A stretch of DNA of 64,000 nucleotides, from assembly GCA_049340005.1 (NCBI GenBank), contig JBMPIY010000005.1; one strand, 5' to 3'. This document shows positions 9,501-18,959 of this stretch, in pieces; the first letter of the stretch is position 1, and each line of letters starts with the position of its first letter. The notes under the pieces were generated by a model. The model had not been told where the DNA came from, made no database searches, and saw nothing but the letters and a program-made list of their open reading frames with translations. The stretch is from CAXBDP01 sp963974465. GTDB lineage: Bacteria; Bacteroidota; Bacteroidia; Cytophagales; Cyclobacteriaceae. Position numbers and translations under genes: made by a program.

Positions 9501-12296
9501 ATGAGTTTTGATTTGCCTAAATTTCAAGTGATGTCGAAAGAGAAAATAAAGGGAAGTGATGCAATATCATTGTTGAAGCTGGGTAAAGTGGGAGAGGATT
9601 TTCTCGGTAAGCTGCCAATGATTATCTACACAATTAATCTTCAGACGAAAGAAAACACCTATTCCAATAAGTATTTCTATGGAATGCTTGGCTATAAAAA
9701 GGATGAGTTTTACAGCAAGCCTGTAGGGTTTCTATTAAAACAGATACACCCTGAAGATAGATTGAGGGTGTGGAAGCATTTTCAAGAGTTTGTGCTAAAT
9801 AGTGTAGATTCTGTTAAGGAAATTCAATTTAGAATAAAGCAAAAGTCAGGTAAATATATATGGTTGCAGTCTAGAGATTTGCCATACGAAACTGATGAAA
9901 GTGGCCAAGTAGTTAGTGTAATTGGCTTTGGACAAGATATTACAAAGCTCAAAGAGCAGGAGTTAGAATTGAGGATTTCTAAATTATTGACTGACAAAAC
10001 TATCAATAGCATAGACCAAGTAATATATGCGATGGATATGTCAGGCAAGTTATCATTGATCAGTAATAAAGCGGAAATTGTATTTGGCGCTTCATCAAAG
10101 GAGTTGATTAAGAAAATTGATTGGCTAGATGAATTTATCCTTCAAAAAGATTTGCCTTCGAGAAGAAAGGCTTTCTCTGAGTTAAGTGACACAGGTAGTT
10201 TTGTATTAGAATATCAGATCAAGGACAAAAATGGAGAGCTTAAATGGATTCAAGAGTCAGCAAGACTATATCCCGATGAAATTGATCTGAATCAAAAACA
10301 AATATTTGGAACTTTTGAAGATATTACTTCTAAGAGAAGAGCGGAAGCTCAATTACAAGAAAGCAGACAAATTTTTGAATTGGCAGCAAAGGCATCAAAC
10401 GATGGGCTTTGGCAATGGGAGCCAAGTACAGGTAAATTTTACTACTCAGACAGATGGAAAGAAATACTAGGATATGATGGTGACGAGCTAGCAGATGACT
10501 TGGCAACTTGGGAAAGCTTGATACATCCGGACGAATTGAAACAAGCGAGGGAGGAAGCATTATCTGCACTAAAAGGCCGTGACAATCGCTATATTTCATT
10601 TCAGCGAATGCGCCATAAAAAAGGCCATTGGGTGTACATTATTTCCAGAGGTTTTCTAATCAGAAATGAAAACGGGTGGGTGGAAAAATTGGTTGGAGCC
10701 ATCACGGATATTTCTGATATTAAAAAGTCCGAAGAGAAAATTAGAATATCAGAAGAGAAACTGAAAGACGCACAAAAGCTAGCTAAAATTGGTTCCTGGG
10801 AATTTGATGCAACAATAGGGAAAATAGATCTCTCGGATTCCTTTTTTGAGGTATTTGGTATCATGGATAAAGATGTGAGGAATCAAATTATTGACGATGA
10901 TAATAAGTTCTATGAGTTTGTGCACCCTGAGGATCATGACAAACTAAGATCCGTACTTCTTAATTTTACTGATAACAATAACGATTGGGAAACGGAGTAT
11001 CGAGCAATAGTTGGTCACAGAATTATTTTCATATCCTCTCGCGCTCATTACGTATTTGGACCTGATGGAAATTTGGAAAAAATTCTAGGGACCATTCAGG
11101 ATATCACCGAACGTAAAATGAAAGAACTAGAACTGCTTTTTGCCAAAAAGGAAGCTGAGGATGCTTCCTATGCAAAAACGCAGTTCTTAAATATAATGAG
11201 TCATGAAATACGGACCCCCCTTAATGCTGTAATTGGGATGTCCTATGTGCTATTGAAAGATCAGCCTAAGCCTGAACAAATTGAGAATTTATCAATTCTA
11301 CGTAAATCTGCAGAGCATCTTTTGGACCTTATTAATAATATTCTTGATTTCAATAAAATTGAATCAGGAAAAGTGAGGTTCGAAGAGGAACCTTTGAGAA
11401 TGCCTGAGTTTTTATCCTCAGTTCACAAAGGCTGGCTTGCTTTTGCACAAGAAAAGGGAATAGAGTTAAATCTGATAAGCGATGAAAAACTGCCCGAATT
11501 TGTGCTTGGCGATGAGGGCAGGCTGACACAAATTCTCAATAATCTAATTAATAATGCGCTTAAATTCACAGAAGAAGGTTCAGTAACTATTAGAGTTGAA
11601 GTGCTGGAAAATTTAACGAAGAAAGTATCCATCCGATTTTCTATTGAGGATACTGGGATTGGAATTGCGAAATCAAAGCAAAACGAAATATTCGAAATAT
11701 TTTCTCAAGTATATTCCACACATTCACGGAGATATGGTGGCAGTGGCTTAGGATTAGCTATTTGCGCTAAGCTTCTTGAATTTCAAGGTAGCAAGGTGAA
11801 TGTGGAAAGTGAAGAAGGGGTAGGTTCCAAGTTTTACTTCGACCTTACTTTTAATAAAGTAATCGAATCTAATATCCCAAATGAATGGATGGAGCCTCGA
11901 ATTGAGGGATTCTTAGAAAGTCTTGCAGGGCTAAAAGTACTTGTGGTGGAGGATAATAAAACAAACAGACAAGTAATCAAGTTATTTTTAGACGGATGGA
12001 AAATCGACTACAGGTTGGCAGAAAATGGACTGGAAGCTGTAAAAATGGTTCAGAATTTTCGTCCAGATATCATTCTAATGGATATTCAAATGCCTATTAT
12101 GGATGGCTATGAAGCTTCAGAGAGAATTCGTCAATTAGAAGATCCTTATTTTCACAACTTGCCGATAATTGCTCTTACAGCCTCTACAATGATGGATAGT
12201 CGCGATAGAATCATTAGCTCAGGTTTGGACGGTTATATAGAAAAACCTTTCAATCCTGAGAAACTTCACAAAATTTTGTCGAGTTATAAAAAGTGA
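9501..12296 (+). CDS. Hybrid sensor histidine kinase, four PAS domains and a receiver
   Basis: A 931-aa cytoplasmic-looking protein with no clear membrane helix. Order: PAS1 (about 30-150), PAS2 (165-285), PAS3 (288-412), PAS4 (418-545), HisKA with phospho-acceptor His568 in MSHEIRTP, HATPase (N box in NNLINNALKF; G boxes in DTGIGI and GGSGLGLAI), then a receiver with Asp861 in LMDIQMPIMDG. It is an orphan: no response regulator or HPt protein is adjacent, so the output must be elsewhere. The ATG at 9501 is chosen over an upstream GTG at 9483. The signal sensed by the PAS domains is unknown. Confidence 0.93.
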   Translation: MSFDLPKFQVMSKEKIKGSDAISLLKLGKVGEDFLGKLPMIIYTINLQTKENTYSNKYFYGMLGYKKDEFYSKPVGFLLKQIHPEDRLRVWKHFQEFVLNSVDSVKEIQFRIKQKSGKYIWLQSRDLPYETDESGQVVSVIGFGQDITKLKEQELELRISKLLTDKTINSIDQVIYAMDMSGKLSLISNKAEIVFGASSKELIKKIDWLDEFILQKDLPSRRKAFSELSDTGSFVLEYQIKDKNGELKWIQESARLYPDEIDLNQKQIFGTFEDITSKRRAEAQLQESRQIFELAAKASNDGLWQWEPSTGKFYYSDRWKEILGYDGDELADDLATWESLIHPDELKQAREEALSALKGRDNRYISFQRMRHKKGHWVYIISRGFLIRNENGWVEKLVGAITDISDIKKSEEKIRISEEKLKDAQKLAKIGSWEFDATIGKIDLSDSFFEVFGIMDKDVRNQIIDDDNKFYEFVHPEDHDKLRSVLLNFTDNNNDWETEYRAIVGHRIIFISSRAHYVFGPDGNLEKILGTIQDITERKMKELELLFAKKEAEDASYAKTQFLNIMSHEIRTPLNAVIGMSYVLLKDQPKPEQIENLSILRKSAEHLLDLINNILDFNKIESGKVRFEEEPLRMPEFLSSVHKGWLAFAQEKGIELNLISDEKLPEFVLGDEGRLTQILNNLINNALKFTEEGSVTIRVEVLENLTKKVSIRFSIEDTGIGIAKSKQNEIFEIFSQVYSTHSRRYGGSGLGLAICAKLLEFQGSKVNVESEEGVGSKFYFDLTFNKVIESNIPNEWMEPRIEGFLESLAGLKVLVVEDNKTNRQVIKLFLDGWKIDYRLAENGLEAVKMVQNFRPDIILMDIQMPIMDGYEASERIRQLEDPYFHNLPIIALTASTMMDSRDRIISSGLDGYIEKPFNPEKLHKILSSYKK

Positions 12297-12344
12297 AATG
12301 TTAATTCATTGAATTAAACCTCCCGCTTATTCAGTCATTTTAGT

Positions 12345-12352
12345 TAATTTTG
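12345..12352 (+). promoter_or_regulatory. Candidate -7 element for ffh
   Basis: TAATTTTG matches the Bacteroidota TANNTTTG -7 box 21 bases before the ffh start codon. No clear -33 TTTG is at the right spacing. Confidence 0.35.
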
Positions 12353-12373
12353 CACAAATTTTAAGGAAGCTCT

Positions 12374-13708
12374 ATGTTCGACAGTCTCAGTTCCAAATTA
12401 GATAAAGCATTTAAGACCCTCAAAGGTCAAAATAAGATTACCGAAATCAACATTGCCACCACTGTGAAAGATATTCGCAGAGCATTGGTCGATGCCGATG
12501 TTAATTATAAGGTTGCAAAAGATATTACGGACAAAATTAAGGACGAAGCACTTGGTAGAGATGTCCTAATTTCTGTTTCTCCCGGTCAGTTGATGACCAA
12601 AATTGTGCAGGAGGAGCTTACCCAGCTAATGGGTGGCACTAAGTCCGATATTAACACAAAAGGTGATCCAGCCATTATCCTTATCGCTGGTTTGCAAGGT
12701 TCTGGTAAGACTACATTCACTGGTAAATTAGCTTCCTACCTCAAAAAAAATGGTCGCCAAGTATTATTAGCAGCTTGTGATATTTACCGTCCAGCGGCTA
12801 TCAATCAGCTTCAAGTTTTAGGTGAGCAAATAGGAGTAGAGGTATATGCTGAACCTGAAGTAAAAGACGCAGTAGCTATTGCCAAACGTGCAGTAGAGCA
12901 TGCTAAGAAAATAGGAAAGAAAATTGTAATCGTCGATACTGCTGGTCGTTTGGCGGTAGATGAGCAGATGATGAATGAGATTGCTGCTCTCAAGGATTTC
13001 CTTAAGCCATCGGAAACGCTTTTCGTTGTGGATGCTATGACTGGTCAGGATGCTGTAAATACAGCGAAAGTCTTCAACGATCGATTGAATTTTGATGGTG
13101 TTGTCCTTACCAAATTAGATGGTGATTCACGTGGTGGTGCAGCTATTTCTATTAAATCTGTTGTAAATAAGCCCATTAAGTTTATTTCCACGGGTGAGAA
13201 AATGGAAGCTCTGGATGTTTTCCACCCGGAGAGGATGGCAAGCAGAATCCTTGGTATGGGCGATGTGATTTCCCTTGTAGAGCGTGCGCAGCAGGCTTTT
13301 GATGAAGATGAAGCGCGTAAGTTGAATCAAAAAATGCGTCAGAATCAATTCGATTTTGATGACTTCCTCAACCAATTGCGTCAGATCAAAAAGATGGGTA
13401 ATGTAAAGGATTTGATGGGAATGATTCCTGGCATGGGTAAAGCCTTAAAAGGTGTAGATATTGATGATGATTCTTTCAAGCCGGTAGAATCCATGATCTT
13501 GTCCATGACGCCATACGAAAGACAAAATCCTGATGTGATAAATGGAAGTAGAAGAAAGAGAATTGCAGATGGTGCGGGAAGAAATATTACGGAAGTGAAT
13601 AATCTTTTGAAGCAGTTTCAAGATATGCGTAAAATGATGAAGACCTTCAATAAAATGGGTGGTGGCAAAAGAGCATTATCTGCCATGAATCCTTTTGGTA
13701 AAAAGTAA
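12374..13708 (+). CDS. ffh: Signal recognition particle protein (SRP54 homolog)
   Basis: GTPase that binds signal sequences on nascent membrane proteins and delivers ribosomes to FtsY. The 444-aa protein has the N domain, a G domain with GLQGSGKT (106-113), DTAGR (188-192) and TKLD (246-249), then a methionine-rich M domain with the MIPGM segment that binds SRP RNA. It is monocistronic, flanked by an octamer on each side (12319-12326 and 13737-13744). No SRP RNA gene was recognised in the window. Confidence 0.98.
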   Translation: MFDSLSSKLDKAFKTLKGQNKITEINIATTVKDIRRALVDADVNYKVAKDITDKIKDEALGRDVLISVSPGQLMTKIVQEELTQLMGGTKSDINTKGDPAIILIAGLQGSGKTTFTGKLASYLKKNGRQVLLAACDIYRPAAINQLQVLGEQIGVEVYAEPEVKDAVAIAKRAVEHAKKIGKKIVIVDTAGRLAVDEQMMNEIAALKDFLKPSETLFVVDAMTGQDAVNTAKVFNDRLNFDGVVLTKLDGDSRGGAAISIKSVVNKPIKFISTGEKMEALDVFHPERMASRILGMGDVISLVERAQQAFDEDEARKLNQKMRQNQFDFDDFLNQLRQIKKMGNVKDLMGMIPGMGKALKGVDIDDDSFKPVESMILSMTPYERQNPDVINGSRRKRIADGAGRNITEVNNLLKQFQDMRKMMKTFNKMGGGKRALSAMNPFGKK

Positions 13709-13741
13709 TTCTATTGAATTAGAAATTTGGAATAGAGCGGG

Positions 13742-13763
13742 AGGTTGTCAATTTTGACAGCCT
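13742..13763 (+). terminator. Hairpin after ffh
   Basis: Ten-base stem (AGGTTGTCAA with TTGACAGCCT, one G-U pair, two-base loop) 33 bp after the ffh stop, followed by a weak T-rich stretch. The first three stem bases are shared with the octamer at 13737-13744. Confidence 0.5.
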
Positions 13764-13804
13764 CTTTGTGTTTTCGAGCCAATTATATTAAGTGATTACT
13801 TCAC

Positions 13805-16267
13805 TCAAAGTTTTTCTAATTCGGCCTGTAGTTTCGCTACTCGTTCTTCAATGCTCTCCGAACTCAATCTATCTCTCAATCGATCTACCATTATTGGGAA
13901 TGCAAATGGCCCGGGTTGTAAAGTGTTTTTAATCACAATTTTCTGTTGGTTTATCCTATGAACAGCCTCAAATAGACGGGTTTTATTAATTTGCAGATTG
14001 ATTACTTCCTCCCGCGCTTGTTTCAAAAGCAGGTTTTCAGGATCGTATTCTTCAAATACATCGAACAGTATTCCGCTACTTGCGTGAAGGTGTTTGAAGG
14101 AAATATTTTTGCCAGGAAAGCCTTGAAAAATCAATCCTGCAATTGTAGCAATATCTCTAAAACGACGCTTTGCGAGGTCAGTATTATTAATCGTATGGAT
14201 TAAATCATCATCCAAATTTTCCTCACTAAATAGATCCAACTCCAATGCATCTTCAATAGGTATGGGAATATCTGAAAGTAGCTCAAAGCCATAATCGTTC
14301 ATGGCTATAGAAAAGCTAATAGCTTGACTTTGGGAAATCCGATAAGCAATAATTGAAGCGAGGATTTCGTGTATAAATCTACCCTCAAAAGGGAAAATAA
14401 AAACATGATATCCTTCTTTGGTTCTTAATTTTTCAATTAGCAAGACGCTCTGTTCGGGAATAATAGATTGAGTTTGCTGCCGAATGAGCAATGGGGCAAT
14501 AGTTTTCAATTCTATATCATTTGCTTGATCATGATATGCTTCTTGCAGTTTATTTCGAATCAGATTTGATAACAGTGAAGATAAATTCATCCTCCCGCCC
14601 ATCCAACGTGGCACTGTGTTAGTCTTCCGTTTTGATCTTTTTACAAGTACCGTTAAGTCTTTCACCTGTATGAATTCCAAGCTTCTCCCTGCAAACCAAA
14701 ATACATCTCCTTTTTTGATCAGGGAAATAAAACTTTCTTCAATTGTACCTAGAAAACCACCAGTCAAATACTTCACTTTCAGGATTGGATCGCCGACTAT
14801 AGTGCCCATCGAAAGCCTATGGCGCATAGCTGTTTTTCTATTTTCCACTCTAAAAATTCCAATTTCGTCAGGCTCTATTTTGCTAAACTCCTCATAGCTA
14901 CCCAAACTTTCTCCACCACTAATAAGAAACTGCAAAATCCAGCTCCATTCTTCGTTTTTTAGGTTTTGATAGCAATAGGTGCTTTTCACCTCTTTGAAGG
15001 TGTCGTTTGGATCAAACCCGTCGCCAATGGCCAATGTCACCAGATATTGGATTAGTACATCGAAGCAATTGATCAATGGTTTTCGGCCTTCCATGAGTCC
15101 TTCATCTATTGCATTACGGAGTGCCGCAGCTTCAATCAATTCTAGCGAATGTGTTGGTAGAAAGTAAATTTTGCTTGGTACACCCGGTTGATGGCCTGCT
15201 CTACCCGCGCGCTGTACAAAACGAGCAATTCCTTTTGGTCCACCAACTTGAATGACCGTTTCGACAGGTCTGAAATCCACGCCCAAATCGAGACTACTTG
15301 TGCACACAACTAATTTCAGTTTGCCTTGATGCAGGCGGTCTTCCACCCAATTGCGTATGGTGCTGTCTAGCGAGCCATGATGCATCGCCACCAAACCCGC
15401 CAATTGCGGCGCCTTTTCCATTAATTGCTGATACCAAATCTCCGTCTGAGACCTGGTATTGGTAAACATCAGCGTGCTATGGCTTTTTTCAATGATTGGC
15501 AGAATTTTATCGAGCATTTTGATACCCAAATGACCTGCCCAAGGATATTTTTCGATTTCATCCGGCAAAATGCTTTCAACTTCGATTTGCTTTTTAATAT
15601 TTGAACGGACGAATTCTCCACCGGAATTTGGGCCTAAAAGCACTTCCATTGCTTCCTCCATATTACCAATGGTTGCAGAGATTCCCCATATTTGGAGCGT
15701 TCTTTCAGCGAGGTTGGAATCAGCGGTAGGTTTGGCGTATTTCTTTAAGCGTGAAAGAGCCAGCTCTAACTGAACGCCTCTTTTTGTACCCAGCAATTCA
15801 TGCCATTCGTCAGCGACGATACATTCCAGATTTTCGAACCATTTGGAAGCCCCTTTTTGGCTGAGGAGCAAGTGCAAACTTTCTGGGGTAGTGATCATCG
15901 CATCTGGTGGATTTCGCTTTTGTCTTTGGCGCTCCTTAGTGTCGGTGTCGCCAGTTCGCATGGCTATTTCCCATGGGAGGCCTAACTCATGCACTGCTGA
16001 TTGCATAGCAGCATGTATGTCAGCTGATAATGCTCTTAACGGCGTTACCCAAATAATTTTAAGCCCTTTTCGGTAAGTGCGCGTATTATTGAGGTAGGGA
16101 AGAAGGCAACCTAACCAAATCGCATAAGTTTTGCCACTGCCTGTAGGAGCATTTAATACACCGCTTTTTCCACTATAAATAGCTTCCCAACAGGCTTCTT
16201 GAAATGCTTGACTCTTCCAATTTTTTGTTGAAAACCAATCTTTTAATTTGCCTAAGGAATCGCTCAT
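13805..16267 (-). CDS. Ligase-associated DEXH-box helicase (Lhr-like)
   Basis: An 820-aa SF2 helicase: Walker A GSGKT (43-47), DEWH motif (153-156), ATIG motif III, helicase C domain with QRAGRAGH motif VI, then the long Lhr-type C-terminal region. Length and sequence fit the 'ligase-associated DNA damage response DEXH box helicase' family, which occurs with an ATP-dependent ligase, a metallo-beta-lactamase-fold exonuclease and a phosphoesterase. Here the ligase lies 2.7 kb upstream on the same strand with an aminopeptidase gene in between; the exonuclease and phosphoesterase are not in the window. Two octamers lie within it. Confidence 0.9.
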   Translation of the reverse strand: MSDSLGKLKDWFSTKNWKSQAFQEACWEAIYSGKSGVLNAPTGSGKTYAIWLGCLLPYLNNTRTYRKGLKIIWVTPLRALSADIHAAMQSAVHELGLPWEIAMRTGDTDTKERQRQKRNPPDAMITTPESLHLLLSQKGASKWFENLECIVADEWHELLGTKRGVQLELALSRLKKYAKPTADSNLAERTLQIWGISATIGNMEEAMEVLLGPNSGGEFVRSNIKKQIEVESILPDEIEKYPWAGHLGIKMLDKILPIIEKSHSTLMFTNTRSQTEIWYQQLMEKAPQLAGLVAMHHGSLDSTIRNWVEDRLHQGKLKLVVCTSSLDLGVDFRPVETVIQVGGPKGIARFVQRAGRAGHQPGVPSKIYFLPTHSLELIEAAALRNAIDEGLMEGRKPLINCFDVLIQYLVTLAIGDGFDPNDTFKEVKSTYCYQNLKNEEWSWILQFLISGGESLGSYEEFSKIEPDEIGIFRVENRKTAMRHRLSMGTIVGDPILKVKYLTGGFLGTIEESFISLIKKGDVFWFAGRSLEFIQVKDLTVLVKRSKRKTNTVPRWMGGRMNLSSLLSNLIRNKLQEAYHDQANDIELKTIAPLLIRQQTQSIIPEQSVLLIEKLRTKEGYHVFIFPFEGRFIHEILASIIAYRISQSQAISFSIAMNDYGFELLSDIPIPIEDALELDLFSEENLDDDLIHTINNTDLAKRRFRDIATIAGLIFQGFPGKNISFKHLHASSGILFDVFEEYDPENLLLKQAREEVINLQINKTRLFEAVHRINQQKIVIKNTLQPGPFAFPIMVDRLRDRLSSESIEERVAKLQAELEKL

Positions 16268-16347
16268 TGATTGATAAAAAAGCAGATGATTAAGTTACGA
16301 ATTCCTTAAACGAACATTGTATTTCATGCAATGTTTGTTCTCATTGA

Positions 16348-18882
16348 TTATTTCTCAATCTCCTTTTTCCACAAAATAGCTTCTGCTCTAAACACTGGGT
16401 CAGCTGCTTGCAATAGCTTTTGCTTTAGACGAGGATTGAAATCAGGATGATCTGCCAAAAACTGACGAATTAGGTCAGCAGCTTCCTTGCTATTATGCCC
16501 GCTAAATGAAGCATCAAGCCATGCCTTCGGAAAGAAAATATCGCCTGTGATTTGAATTTCTTCTAGTAGCAACAAAGCTTCCGGTAGATATTCCAGTCCT
16601 TGAGTTTGTCTGCTTGGATGATTCAAATAGCCCATTGCTTGCGTTACCCAAGGTTCATATTGGCGATTTTCCGCATTTTTTAGTGATTCAAAGAATGCAT
16701 TTCTGACCTCAATGTTAGGACTAAGTGCTTGGCTTACAAATTCGAATCGTTTGCGATTGTCAGGGTTTTTGATTCTTTCTGGTTGCTTTGCGAGTATTTC
16801 TTCTGTCGCTTCCACCTCCCTCAATGCGATCGCTGCCGCAAGTGAGGTGACATCGCTTTCGCTAAGACTAAGTCCCAAAACAGGTTTTTCCTCCCGCCAC
16901 CATTTTTCCATGTTTTTGGCTGCTGCCTCACTTATAGCCATTCCTGTATAACTTGAATACCAAGTGCTTTTATCCCCTTGTGCTTCTGTTGATTCCCATT
17001 TATCTAGAATGAAACTTTCCCATTCCGTAGCGATTTCTTCTCTCTCACTTTCTCTCAAATATCTCCAATAGATAGACGAAACCATTCCTAATAACCTACT
17101 AGTTATCTGCTGCTCAGTTTCTACAGTAAGCCCTTCTTTGAAAATCGTAATTGCTTGAATTGGCGAATACTCATTATTCAATACACTTTCATACAAATTG
17201 ATGTAGGCTGAAGCTCTTAAAATGGGGTCTTCGAGTGCCGGGATAAGGGAAATTGATTCGTCCGATAGAGGAAAATATCCATATCCCATTCCATCAGCAT
17301 TTGGGATAATGTAAGAATACTCTTGGCTGAGTGGAATGGAAAAATTGGCATTTTGAATATCAACAGTTATATCCTCCCGCTTACCTGCATTAATGAGCGC
17401 AACGGTGAAAATCTGCGGGAGGAATTTCCCATCTGGATGATTTACAATCAATTGACCATTTTCTTGCTTAATTTCTATCTTTGGAAATATAGCATCTTTT
17501 ACCCATAATTCACTCCAAAGCTTTATGTTCTCATCACTTTGCTCATCGAGTATTTCCACCAAATCATCCCATGTTGCATTACCATGCCCAAAGGTCAAAA
17601 GATATTTTTGTAAGGCTATTTGAAATTTATCTTCACCAAGTTTAGCCTCTAATTGTCTCATCATTATAGGTGCTTTTTGATAAATTATTGGTCCGTATAG
17701 ATTGCCTGCTTGCTTGAGATTTTCTAATTCCTGCTGGATCGGATGCCTACCTTCAGTGCGATCTACACTCATTGCTGCGGGGTGATGGGCGAGTAAAAAC
17801 CTAAGGTTGTGATTGAGTTCTGGAAATGCAGGATTTACAATTTTGGCAGCCATAAAGTTGGCGAAAACTTCCTTCATCCACACATCATCGAACCAGTTCA
17901 TCGTCACCAAATCTCCAAACCACATGTGTGCTGTTTCATGAGCAATAAGACTTGCCCTGCCAAGCAATTGCTGTTGGCTCGCATTTTCATCTTGCATTAG
18001 GCTAGATGCTCTATATTGGATAGCTCCAACATGCTCCATACCACCATATTGAAAAGGTGGAATCAGCGCAAAATCAAATTTCTGATATGGATAAATGATG
18101 CCTGTGTAATCTTCAAGCCAATTCAGAGCTTGCCTATGTAATTTGAAGATTTCCGAAATATTACGTGTGACTTTTGCGCTATCACTTTCACGATGTAACA
18201 TGGTCATTGCTCGGCCACCGTCGGCATTCGTTACAGATTGGAAATTACCTGCAACAAATGAAAATAAGTAAGTTGGAATTTTTTCGGTTTCTTTATACTG
18301 GATCGTTGTTCTTCCATTTTCTGTGGTTTTGCTCCGCAATGGCCCATTTCCCATTGCCTCCCATGCTTCTGGAATTGTTAAGGAAAGCGTGTATTTGGCC
18401 TTCATATTCGGCTGATCGAAGCTTGGAAATAAGGTTGATGCGCGATCTGGAACGAGCAATGTGTATAGAAAATCTTCACTGCGATTGAGTGATCTTTCGC
18501 CTGCTTCAAATTCTATTTTAATAGCATTATTACCAAGCTGCAAAAATTTACCACTTACAATGATATGTTCCTTTTCATGGACAACCTCAATGCTTTCGCC
18601 ATTGGCAGTTACGGTTTTCACTTTTTCTGCGGTCTCATTAAAATCTATTGGCAATTGGTCTATTTCATTCAAAAGGTCGAAAGAAATATTAACACTAGCA
18701 GGGATTGGATTTTCATTATTCTTAGGAATGTCAAAATGAAGTTGATAAGTTACATTTTCTAAATTTGTTTTTCTGAATTGGGCAAGCTCCCAAGATATAC
18801 CTGGTTCAAGTGCAGGACTTTTAACTGGGCTTGAACAAGCAAATATGGTAATTGATAATAGGAGGAGGAGTATGTTTCTCAT
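16348..18882 (-). CDS. M1-family zinc aminopeptidase lipoprotein
   Basis: An 844-aa peptidase with a lipoprotein signal (TIFAC, Cys16), so probably anchored in an envelope membrane. It has the M1 exopeptidase motif in the variant form GGMEH (residues 280-284 region; GAMEN is usual) and the zinc site HETAH (315-319) with Glu338. An ERAP1-like C-terminal helical domain follows. It removes N-terminal residues from peptides. It separates two genes that normally cooperate in DNA repair; nothing in its sequence suggests a repair role. Two octamers (16890, 17373) plus one at 17415 lie within it. Confidence 0.9.
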   Translation of the reverse strand: MRNILLLLLSITIFACSSPVKSPALEPGISWELAQFRKTNLENVTYQLHFDIPKNNENPIPASVNISFDLLNEIDQLPIDFNETAEKVKTVTANGESIEVVHEKEHIIVSGKFLQLGNNAIKIEFEAGERSLNRSEDFLYTLLVPDRASTLFPSFDQPNMKAKYTLSLTIPEAWEAMGNGPLRSKTTENGRTTIQYKETEKIPTYLFSFVAGNFQSVTNADGGRAMTMLHRESDSAKVTRNISEIFKLHRQALNWLEDYTGIIYPYQKFDFALIPPFQYGGMEHVGAIQYRASSLMQDENASQQQLLGRASLIAHETAHMWFGDLVTMNWFDDVWMKEVFANFMAAKIVNPAFPELNHNLRFLLAHHPAAMSVDRTEGRHPIQQELENLKQAGNLYGPIIYQKAPIMMRQLEAKLGEDKFQIALQKYLLTFGHGNATWDDLVEILDEQSDENIKLWSELWVKDAIFPKIEIKQENGQLIVNHPDGKFLPQIFTVALINAGKREDITVDIQNANFSIPLSQEYSYIIPNADGMGYGYFPLSDESISLIPALEDPILRASAYINLYESVLNNEYSPIQAITIFKEGLTVETEQQITSRLLGMVSSIYWRYLRESEREEIATEWESFILDKWESTEAQGDKSTWYSSYTGMAISEAAAKNMEKWWREEKPVLGLSLSESDVTSLAAAIALREVEATEEILAKQPERIKNPDNRKRFEFVSQALSPNIEVRNAFFESLKNAENRQYEPWVTQAMGYLNHPSRQTQGLEYLPEALLLLEEIQITGDIFFPKAWLDASFSGHNSKEAADLIRQFLADHPDFNPRLKQKLLQAADPVFRAEAILWKKEIEK

Positions 18883-18959
18883 AGAGGCATAATTTGAGAA
18901 AAGGTAATAAAAATATCTGTTGGGTGGAAGTAGTATTTTAGAAGAGGCGGGAGGTGAAA

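Noticed and set aside
13737..13744. The octamer as part of the ffh terminator
   Set aside because: It overlaps only three stem bases; other copies are not in hairpins, so the octamer is not a terminator element in general.
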